A stretch of DNA of 33,053 nt from Bacillota bacterium (GTDB lineage Bacteria > Bacillota > Clostridia > Lachnospirales > Lachnospiraceae), in the NCBI GenBank assembly GCA_023441145.1, contig JAEZQN010000076.1, forward strand, positions 1-33,053. Reading direction: 5' to 3'. Of this stretch, positions 25,180 through 31,752 are shown one piece after another. The notes beneath the pieces were generated by a model. The model searched no databases and was not told the DNA's origin. It worked only from the letters and a program-made list of their open reading frames with translations. The position numbers and the translations under genes are program-made. Every line of letters begins with the position of its first letter. Positions within the stretch are counted from its first letter, which is position 1.

Positions 25180-26658
25180 TTACTTTGTTTCTATATTTGG
25201 AACTTCACCGTTAATTACTTGTTTCATATAACCTGCGGCTTCTTGAATCTTCTCTTCATCCATATACATTACATAACCAGATTTACTTTGATTACTATAG
25301 GTAGTACTAGAACCACCTTTTCCACTTACTCCAAAGGTAGAGATCTGCCAGGAGGATCCTTCATCTAGCTGCATCTGCACAATAGTAGCTATCTCATCAT
25401 AAGAGATATCTGTAAGGACATTACCCTTTACAGCATCCATGATACTAGTAAACCCACCTAATATAGCAGGAGAGGCAAGTTTCTTAATAATAGCCTTAAT
25501 AATCTCTTGCTGGTTTTTATTACGCTGCAAATCACCAGATGGAAAGGCATGACGTTCTCTAGCAAAAGCTAACGCTTTTTTACCATCCACCACATTATCT
25601 CCCTTTTTAAAGGTTTCTCCATGCTGGGCAGTAAATGCATAATCAGAATGTACAGTAATAGAACCTAAGGCATCAACGATAGACTCAAATCCTGTAAAGT
25701 TTACCTTGGCATAATAATTAATCTCTATCCCATATAGCATCTCTAAGGTTTCCACAGAACATTCAACTCCATAGATACCTGCATGAGTCAGTTTATCATA
25801 CTTATCTCCAGAAACTGAAGTCTTCACATAATAATCACGAGGAGTAGACGTTAAGAGAAGCTGTTTCGTCTTAGGATTGATGGTAGCAATTATATTAACG
25901 TCACTTCGACTCTTATTGGAGATATCACCATAGGTGTCGATTCCTGATATAAATACACTAAAAGGCTCCTCTGTAATGCTTTTAACCCCATTAGTATTCG
26001 TTGTATTTGTTACATGTTCATAGGTATTTAAAACCCTTGTTTCACTTTTAAAATTAGGGTATTCTTCCATAATATCAGATAGGACTGCTGAATTTAAAAT
26101 AATAACCTTACATTCCTTATTATACAAAGCCTTCACTAGACTAAGGCTATCCACATATTCTCTTGTACGAACTTCCTCTGCTATCTCAGTCTGAATTTGT
26201 CCCATAGTCTTAGTATAAGCATCCTGTTTTTGGGTAACATCAACACCGAATTCTTCCCCTTTTACATCTTCTAACGTCACTGCAGGGCTATCCTTTAATA
26301 CGATAACCGAAAACTCATCTGTAACATCAGGATTTGTTACTGTTTTACCAGTATCATAGCCAATATAGATGTAATAAGACCCTACACAAAGTAACACACA
26401 AAAGAGAGCGATAGCTACTTTAAAAGGAATATGAGCTTTGCCCCGGCTCCCCTGTCCCATTACCATAAGAACCAGTAAAACAATTAATACAGCAACAATA
26501 GCAATTATATATAATGGCTTTAAAAACTTAATCATGATAAGTAAAGCAGCCAATCCAACCGTCAATAGTGCTTGAATACTAAGAAACACAAGGCCAATCT
26601 TTCTTTTTTTTAAACGATCAAGCATTGTTTGCCCTTTTTTAACTTTCCTTTCTTTCAA
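25180..26658 (-). CDS. LytR-CpsA-Psr (LCP) family protein with an extra extracellular domain
   Basis: LCP enzymes attach wall polymers such as teichoic acids or capsule to peptidoglycan from lipid-linked precursors. The start is TTG at 26658 (492 residues), seven bases after GGGAGG; upstream ATGs in the longer frame lack a ribosome binding site and lie in the promoter. Three membrane segments (about 21-44, 50-68, 80-100) replace the usual single one. Residues about 115-212 resemble the lobe of a type 3 solute-binding protein (LEDVKGEEFGV, then DSLSLVKALYN). The LCP domain (about 233-398) keeps SRSDVNIIATI, the STPRDYYV arginine and FARERHAFPSGDLQRNKNQQ. Own promoter and terminator make it monocistronic. 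Confidence 0.88.
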   Translation of the reverse strand: MKERKVKKGQTMLDRLKKRKIGLVFLSIQALLTVGLAALLIMIKFLKPLYIIAIVAVLIVLLVLMVMGQGSRGKAHIPFKVAIALFCVLLCVGSYYIYIGYDTGKTVTNPDVTDEFSVIVLKDSPAVTLEDVKGEEFGVDVTQKQDAYTKTMGQIQTEIAEEVRTREYVDSLSLVKALYNKECKVIILNSAVLSDIMEEYPNFKSETRVLNTYEHVTNTTNTNGVKSITEEPFSVFISGIDTYGDISNKSRSDVNIIATINPKTKQLLLTSTPRDYYVKTSVSGDKYDKLTHAGIYGVECSVETLEMLYGIEINYYAKVNFTGFESIVDALGSITVHSDYAFTAQHGETFKKGDNVVDGKKALAFARERHAFPSGDLQRNKNQQEIIKAIIKKLASPAILGGFTSIMDAVKGNVLTDISYDEIATIVQMQLDEGSSWQISTFGVSGKGGSSTTYSNQSKSGYVMYMDEEKIQEAAGYMKQVINGEVPNIETK

Positions 26659-26700
26659 ATTACTTCCTCCCTTTTGTTCATTCAAAGTTGACACCAAATA

Positions 26701-26729
26701 ATTGTACTCCATTTTTTTCATAGAAGCAA
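26701..26729 (-). promoter_or_regulatory. Promoter of the LCP gene
   Basis: TTGCTT (26724-26729), 17 nt, TACAAT (26701-26706). The -35 lies immediately next to the stem of the terminator of the preceding gene. The predicted start leaves a leader of about 35 nt before the TTG start codon. Confidence 0.6.
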
Positions 26730-26731
26730 GT

Positions 26732-26769
26732 AAAATCGCCCCCAAAAACTACTATTCAGGGGCGATTTT
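26732..26769 (-). terminator. Rho-independent terminator of the DUF4914-like gene
   Basis: An 11-bp perfect stem, AAAATCGCCCC (26732-26742) with its complement at 26759-26769, encloses a 16-base loop and ends in TTTT on the minus strand. It lies 20 nt after the stop codon. The tail is short, so some read-through into the LCP gene is possible. Confidence 0.8.
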
Positions 26770-26789
26770 CTTAAACTTATAAAATCTAC

Positions 26790-28667
26790 TTAAAAACGCA
26801 TTGGGATCAAATCAATATAATCATCTAAACTTCCATCATTCAAAAAGCACTCGATAATTTGTCTTCCTAATGGGTTTAACTCTTCTACCAAATATTGCTC
26901 CAGCTCTCTTTTAAAGAAGTCTGTCAGTATCTTAGCTCCAGCATCGTATCCATCTTCACCAAGCTCCGGCTGAACTTCTGGCTGTAAGAATGCTCTTCTT
27001 AAATAGTGTCCATCAATCTTTAATGATTCTAAACAATAACCAAGTAAAGTACATCTAGACTCTACTAAATGCCCTGGTTTAAACTTGGCACTACCACGTC
27101 TTGCAATATACTCTCTTGCAATCCATTGTGGCATAAATCCAACCTCGTAAATACCAATATGTTGGTTTGGTATTAATATATATCTTGTACTTGGAGAAGC
27201 TAGTATCTGATCTAATAATAGGTTAGCTTGAGTTACTCTTCTTCCTGTTGCAAATGGCCAGTAAGAACCAACCCCTTCACTACTCATTCCCTTAGTATCA
27301 AGAATACTTGGATTATTATATCCTCTTGGTGCAACTAATCTCCAAAGCCAAGCAAGAGCAGGTGGAAGCATATGAAAGATTCCGAGAATTCCATAGCTTG
27401 GATTCTGCCTAGTAGCTGGTGGAGTTCTTACACCAAAGCTTCGTACGTCAACCTCCACTGGTTCATCTACAATGTTTTCAACCATTTTTCTTGGTAAGAT
27501 AACACGTGGGTTTGGACAAGGCTTACCAGTGGAATCCATGACATGCTCCCAAGGTAGACAAGTGGAATTTGCAACAGCATCTAAACTAAAGAATACAAGT
27601 GGTTTATTTGGCTTTATAAAACTCTTTTCCAAAGTTGGAGCACTTCCATAATGAGTGATATGATCCACTCGTAAAAACCAACCAGCTTCTGCATCCTTTA
27701 ATACCAACTTTTTGCTTTCGTTTTGCATTGTATGATTACAAAGAGCCATATCATCTGTTACCGGTCTTAATTCACAGGTTTCAGTTAAATCTAAGTAATT
27801 TTTCTCCTTAGTCAAAGTGTTTCTAGCCATAATAATACGCTGATCCATTTCTCTGTGAATTGGCTCTAACATCTCACTCTTACCGCCACCTGAGGCACCC
27901 TCATGCATAATAACAATTTCATTGTCGTAAGGAGTAATGACCTTTACAGTAGATGCATGGCAAGTAACCCAGCCTTCTTCCTCACCTATATTAAGAAGAA
28001 CACTATAGATACCTTTCTTTGCACTTGGTCCTGGATATAAATTATAGGAGAATACCTCATGTACCAAATCTGTTCTGTTATGAACTACTACTTGCTTACC
28101 ATTAAAATGTGTATGTCTAAATGGAGGTGCTAAAAATACAACCGCTCTTGGTGTAAACCCTTCCTCTATCTCATCATAACTTAAAAATCCTTGAAGGTCT
28201 GCAAGGGCTGCACCAAAACAAGATGCATTACGTGGTCCTATAAAAAGTGCTTCATAGCCATAAGTATCTCCACCAGCCATAAATGGAACACCTATCAAAT
28301 CCTGTTCACTTAGCCACTCTAATGTCTCTTTTCTAGTCTTAGAGAAATCCTGTTTGTAAACCTGTTGGTAAGTAGGCTTGTCTGTCGGTTTGTTATCACC
28401 AATCAACATACAATCAGGATCACGACGTCTCATATAATCCTCTACAAAGTTCACCACAATACCATTTTTACATCTAGTGACATTAGCTTCTGAAACTTTA
28501 CCTTTACCTGGTACCTGATAAGCGATCTCATAATGATCTATCTGGTCATCTCCTAAAGCCAAATGAAATAATTCTTCCCTTGACTTAGGAAAGTAAATTG
28601 AATTGCTACGCTCAAGCATATCTCTTACTTCTTGAGACAAATTAAACTTCTTAAGTACATCTTGCAT
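26790..28667 (-). CDS. Large P-loop protein of unknown function, DUF4914-like
   Basis: I do not know its function. The 625-residue protein has a phosphate-binding loop GASGGGKS at 257-264 and, about 100 residues later, VFFSLDA (358-364), a spacing and pattern that recall the PEP carboxykinase/HprK fold, where a P loop is followed by an aspartate-containing strand. I recall such proteins as DUF4914; that name is from memory. No signal peptide or membrane segment is seen. Other strong motifs are HFNGKQVVVHNRTD (187-200), ATGRRVTQANLLLDQI and YILIPNQHIG in the C-terminal half. The start is ATG 28667 after AGAGGTAAA; the frame runs on to 28736 but that extension overlaps no ribosome binding site. 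It is preceded by a structured RNA with terminator and followed by its own terminator. Confidence 0.8.
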   Translation of the reverse strand: MQDVLKKFNLSQEVRDMLERSNSIYFPKSREELFHLALGDDQIDHYEIAYQVPGKGKVSEANVTRCKNGIVVNFVEDYMRRRDPDCMLIGDNKPTDKPTYQQVYKQDFSKTRKETLEWLSEQDLIGVPFMAGGDTYGYEALFIGPRNASCFGAALADLQGFLSYDEIEEGFTPRAVVFLAPPFRHTHFNGKQVVVHNRTDLVHEVFSYNLYPGPSAKKGIYSVLLNIGEEEGWVTCHASTVKVITPYDNEIVIMHEGASGGGKSEMLEPIHREMDQRIIMARNTLTKEKNYLDLTETCELRPVTDDMALCNHTMQNESKKLVLKDAEAGWFLRVDHITHYGSAPTLEKSFIKPNKPLVFFSLDAVANSTCLPWEHVMDSTGKPCPNPRVILPRKMVENIVDEPVEVDVRSFGVRTPPATRQNPSYGILGIFHMLPPALAWLWRLVAPRGYNNPSILDTKGMSSEGVGSYWPFATGRRVTQANLLLDQILASPSTRYILIPNQHIGIYEVGFMPQWIAREYIARRGSAKFKPGHLVESRCTLLGYCLESLKIDGHYLRRAFLQPEVQPELGEDGYDAGAKILTDFFKRELEQYLVEELNPLGRQIIECFLNDGSLDDYIDLIPMRF

Positions 28668-28702
28668 ACTTTTACCTCTTTCTTTCGATTTATTTATTGT
28701 GA

Positions 28703-28731
28703 ATAGTACAATTCCATAAACTTTTTCTAAA
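28703..28731 (-). promoter_or_regulatory. Weak promoter candidate between the RNA terminator and the DUF4914-like gene
   Basis: TTTAGA (28726-28731), 17 nt, TACTAT (28703-28708); four of six matches in each box. If real, the downstream gene would have a promoter of its own and the RNA upstream would be independent; if not, the gene depends on read-through of the upstream terminator. Confidence 0.3.
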
Positions 28732-28738
28732 CACAATT

Positions 28739-28771
28739 AAAAACCGGCACCCGAAAAACGGATGCCGGTTT
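28739..28771 (-). terminator. Strong terminator or attenuator before the DUF4914-like gene
   Basis: A 12-bp stem (28742-28753 with 28759-28770) of mostly GC pairs has a 5-base loop and is followed by TTTTT on the minus strand. It is the strongest hairpin in the window and lies 75 nt upstream of the start codon of the gene it precedes, in the same direction, which is the position of an attenuator or of the 3' end of a small RNA. Confidence 0.9.
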
Positions 28772-28939
28772 ATATACAACTTAGTTTACTAATTTGTTTT
28801 ATCTTCCAACACACATATTATTAAGCAAACATTTTTATCCCACGAAGTTACTATGTGGCAGCCTCATCGCCTCTTCTGTTTACCAGAATAGGGTATGCCT
28901 CTGCAACATCTTGTCGCATCATGTTGTAAAATGAACTTC
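28739..28939 (-). ncRNA. Structured leader or small RNA of about 200 nt, class not recognised
   Basis: A near-consensus promoter starts transcription at about 28939 and a strong terminator ends it at about 28739, with no reading frame between. By eye the RNA can form: a 6-bp hairpin (28904-28926), an 8-bp hairpin with one A-G mismatch (28871-28891) enclosed by GGCA/UGCC pairing (28896-28899 with 28857-28860), a CCAC/GUGG hairpin (28840-28858) that competes with that pairing, a 9-pair hairpin with one mismatch (28776-28797), and the terminator. I compared it from memory with lysine, SAM, T-box, c-di-GMP, fluoride, cobalamin and THF elements and with SRP RNA and found no convincing match; 6S RNA was considered but the ends do not pair extensively. 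It occupies most of the 315-nt gap between the two genes. Confidence 0.55.
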
Positions 28940-28945
28940 TAGGAC

Positions 28946-28974
28946 ATTTTATTTCATAGTTCCAAAAATGTCAA
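28946..28974 (-). promoter_or_regulatory. Near-consensus promoter of the structured RNA
   Basis: TTGACA (28969-28974), 17 nt, TAAAAT (28946-28951). The -35 is a perfect match, the -10 five of six. It begins nine bases after the stop codon of the MpsC-like gene and points at the structured RNA. Confidence 0.8.
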
Positions 28975-28982
28975 TACCTATT

Positions 28983-29378
28983 TTACCTATATACAGAAAC
29001 AGGTATATTATTTCTAATTTGTTCCTCCAAATCCTCTTTCAAGGTTAGAACAATAATCTTCTCTCCTGTTTTTGTACTTAAATCCATATGCATACTAAGA
29101 ATATTGATATTAAATGCCTCTTTGATTAGCGTTTCTAGATTGTCCCTACCTTGTTCGAAAAGTAGTGTATTCATCTGTTTAAATAAGGTGATACCCTTAT
29201 CCGAGGTTGCCAAATGCTTTTCGCCTTGACTTAAATAGCAAATCATCCGTATCACAATCATGTCATTAATAATATAGCTACGGATTGTCTTTGGTCCTCG
29301 TCCCGAATTGACTACCTCAAACTTACTGACAATTTCACTTAACTTTGCTTCTAGTTGGCCCTTTGTCATACCTATCAA
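28983..29378 (-). CDS. DUF2294/MpsC-family protein
   Basis: A 131-residue cytosolic protein that matches the DUF2294 pattern: TKGQLEAKLSEIVSKF at the start, GRGPKTIRSYIINDMIVIRM (26-45), a LATSDKG-like segment and SMHMDLSTKTGEKIIVLTL near the end. Members have been linked to a sodium-translocating, membrane-potential-generating system (MpsC), but the biochemical role is not settled, and none of its supposed partners is visible here. TTG at 29378 is the likely start because AGGAGG lies five bases upstream; the ATG three codons later is 14 bases away. It follows priA by 15 nt and is probably co-transcribed with it. No terminator was seen after it. Confidence 0.8.
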   Translation of the reverse strand: MIGMTKGQLEAKLSEIVSKFEVVNSGRGPKTIRSYIINDMIVIRMICYLSQGEKHLATSDKGITLFKQMNTLLFEQGRDNLETLIKEAFNINILSMHMDLSTKTGEKIIVLTLKEDLEEQIRNNIPVSVYR

Positions 29379-29393
29379 CGCTCCCTCCTATTG

Positions 29394-31637
29394 TTAGTAT
29401 CCACTAATCGGATTGAAATCATATTGTATACTACAATTTGCAAAAAAGGAAGAGTAATCTACAAATCCCTCCATAAAATTTTTGATATCCTTTAATAAAT
29501 CATAATCCTTCGCTTTAATATGAATAACAAAACGATAGGTATCATTTATCTTACCTAGTATACCTCGGGTAGGTCCTATTACCTTAAGTGTTTCATCATA
29601 CTCCGGCTTTACAAAGCCCTCCTTTACCGCATTGGCAATGAGTATACTTGCCCCCTTGGCATCCTTTTCTTTTTTGGAGGTAATTAGAATTGCTAAAATA
29701 TTCGCTGCTGGAGGATATCCAAGCATATTACGAAACATCATTTCTTGCTCATAAAACTCTTCATAATCATTATTCTTAGCACACTCAATGCTATAATGCT
29801 CTGGATTGTATGTTTGAATCACAACCTCTCCAGGTTTTTCACCTCTACCTGCCCTCCCTGCTGCTTGCGCTAAAAGCTGAAAGGTACGCTCAGAAGCCCT
29901 ATAGTCACTGGCATACAAAGACAAATCTGCTGCAATAATTCCTACTAAGGTTACATTCTTAAAATCATGGCCTTTTACTATCATCTGAGTTCCAACCAAA
30001 ATATCCGCCTCATGATTGGAAAAGGCAGAAAGTATTTTCTGATGCCCTTCCTTGCCAGAGGTAGTATCCGTGTCCATACGAAGTACTCTAGCACTTGGAA
30101 ACTCCTTTTTCACAAAATCCTCAACCTTCTGGGTCCCTGTCCCAAAGGTTGCAATATAAGGGGAGCCACACTGTGGACAATGTTTTGGCGTAGGCACTTC
30201 GTAGCCACAATAATGGCAAAGTAGTCTCCCATTATTATGCGATGTTAGTGAGACGTCACAATGTGGACACCCCATAACATGTCCACAAGCCCTACAAGAA
30301 ACAAATCCAGCATATCCTCTACGGTTGATAAATAGCATAATCTGTTCCTTTCTTTCTAAACGATCCAGTATTAATGCTTTTAACTGTCTAGAAAAAATAG
30401 AACGGTTTTTCGCCTTTAACTCTTCCCTCAAATCTTCCACGTATACGGTAGGTAATGCACCTTCTCCTGCACGTTTTAATAGTGTATAAAGCTTAAATTC
30501 ACCTAATTTTGCTTGGTGATAAGCTTCTATGGAAGGTGTGGCAGAACCTAGAATCACTGCAGCCCCTGCAAGCTTTGCTCTTTCCATAGCCACTTCTCTC
30601 GCATGGTATTTTGGTGGCATCTCGCTTTTATAGCTTCCCTCATGTTCTTCATCTATAATAATCAGTCCCAAATTCTGAAATGGGGTAAATAAAGCAGACC
30701 TAGGACCAATCATAACATCAATAAGTCCTTCTCTCGCCCTAGTACACTGATCGTATCTCTCTCCTTGAGACAGTCTAGAGTTCATGATAGATACCCGATC
30801 ACCAAATCGACGGTAAAAACGATTCACCGTTTGATAAGTGAGGGCTATCTCTGGTATGAGCATAATGACTTGTTTTCCCTCTGCCAACACTCCAGCTATG
30901 ATTTCCATATAGACTTCTGTTTTTCCACTTCCCGTAATTCCGTGAATAAGATAAGTATTTCTTTGACCCTCCCTAAAGTCATTTAGAATATTTGTAGTAA
31001 TCTTCTCTTGCTCCTCATTAAGAGCTATTGTTCTTTGCTCCACAGCCAAATTCTTTATCGGATTACGATAGACTACTTCTGCAGAGGATACAATCACCTT
31101 CTGCTCTTCCATATCCTTTATAGTTGGTCTTCCTATATTTAATTCTGAGGTTACATATTCATAACTTAAAGTTCCCTTTTCAATTAAAGCCTCTAGTAAA
31201 CGAATTCTTGCCTTGTAATTCTTTTTCTTATAAAGAGTAAGTGTATCAAAAGCCTCCTCCTGGGTCACCTGAAGATGAAGGTATTTCTTTTCTACATTCT
31301 TCACACTTTTCTTTATCGGAATCACCGTGCGAAGAGCATCATTCATCGTTGCGCCATAGTTATCCTTTATCCAATAAGCTAACTGAATAAGTTGAGACTC
31401 GATGACGAGACTTCCTTCTACAATTCCACTAATAGATTTCATTCTTTCTACAGGAAATTTAGCTTCCTTACCCAGTCCTACCACATAGCCTGTCCTTTGA
31501 TTATTGCCTTTGCCAAAGGGAATATTGACTAAAGTACCAATTACCACTTGTTCTTCTAAGTCTTCTGGCACAGTATACTGATATGTTTTATCTAAATTTT
31601 CATGACTAATATCCACGATTATATCTGCAAATATCAC
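29394..31637 (-). CDS. priA: Primosomal protein N', replication restart helicase PriA
   Basis: 3'-5' DNA helicase that reloads the replisome at stalled forks. The 747-residue protein shows an N-terminal DNA-binding domain (FADIIVDISHENLDKTYQY), Walker A GITGSGKTEVY, the DEEH box in IIDEEHEGSYK, motif III LGSATPSIEAYH, and eight zinc-binding cysteines between CRACGHVMGCPHC and HCPQCGSP, then motifs V and VI (AQAAGRAGRG). The start is GTG 31637, eight bases after AGGAGG; a GTG three codons upstream lies against that site. A TATAAT word at 31660-31665 is probably its -10, although I see no good -35. In Firmicutes priA usually leads straight into def-fmt; here three units are inserted between. 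Confidence 0.96.
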   Translation of the reverse strand: MIFADIIVDISHENLDKTYQYTVPEDLEEQVVIGTLVNIPFGKGNNQRTGYVVGLGKEAKFPVERMKSISGIVEGSLVIESQLIQLAYWIKDNYGATMNDALRTVIPIKKSVKNVEKKYLHLQVTQEEAFDTLTLYKKKNYKARIRLLEALIEKGTLSYEYVTSELNIGRPTIKDMEEQKVIVSSAEVVYRNPIKNLAVEQRTIALNEEQEKITTNILNDFREGQRNTYLIHGITGSGKTEVYMEIIAGVLAEGKQVIMLIPEIALTYQTVNRFYRRFGDRVSIMNSRLSQGERYDQCTRAREGLIDVMIGPRSALFTPFQNLGLIIIDEEHEGSYKSEMPPKYHAREVAMERAKLAGAAVILGSATPSIEAYHQAKLGEFKLYTLLKRAGEGALPTVYVEDLREELKAKNRSIFSRQLKALILDRLERKEQIMLFINRRGYAGFVSCRACGHVMGCPHCDVSLTSHNNGRLLCHYCGYEVPTPKHCPQCGSPYIATFGTGTQKVEDFVKKEFPSARVLRMDTDTTSGKEGHQKILSAFSNHEADILVGTQMIVKGHDFKNVTLVGIIAADLSLYASDYRASERTFQLLAQAAGRAGRGEKPGEVVIQTYNPEHYSIECAKNNDYEEFYEQEMMFRNMLGYPPAANILAILITSKKEKDAKGASILIANAVKEGFVKPEYDETLKVIGPTRGILGKINDTYRFVIHIKAKDYDLLKDIKNFMEGFVDYSSFFANCSIQYDFNPISGY

Positions 31638-31696
31638 ACACTGCACCTCCTTTTTCTCTATTATACTATATTTTGATTCAAATACACATGATTCAT

Positions 31697-31747
31697 TAAA
31701 AAATGAGGGTTATGGCTTAATTTACAATGTATCATCACCATAACCCT
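31697..31747 (-). terminator. Rho-independent terminator of murF
   Basis: AGGGTTATGG (31706-31715) and its exact complement (31738-31747) form a 10-bp stem with a 22-base loop, followed on the minus strand by CATTTTTTAA. It lies a few bases after the murF stop codon. Confidence 0.8.
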
Positions 31748-31752
31748 ATCTA

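Noticed and set aside
28668..28736. Longer N terminus for the DUF4914-like protein (ATG at 28736)
   Set aside because: AGAGGTAAA directly precedes the ATG at 28667, and the extension lies in the leader where a weak promoter -10 is seen.
28739..28939. Reading the structured RNA as a lysine riboswitch, fluoride riboswitch or 6S RNA
   Set aside because: Short words such as AGAGGCGAT or GGCGATG recall these classes, but the required core sequences and helices could not be completed by eye.
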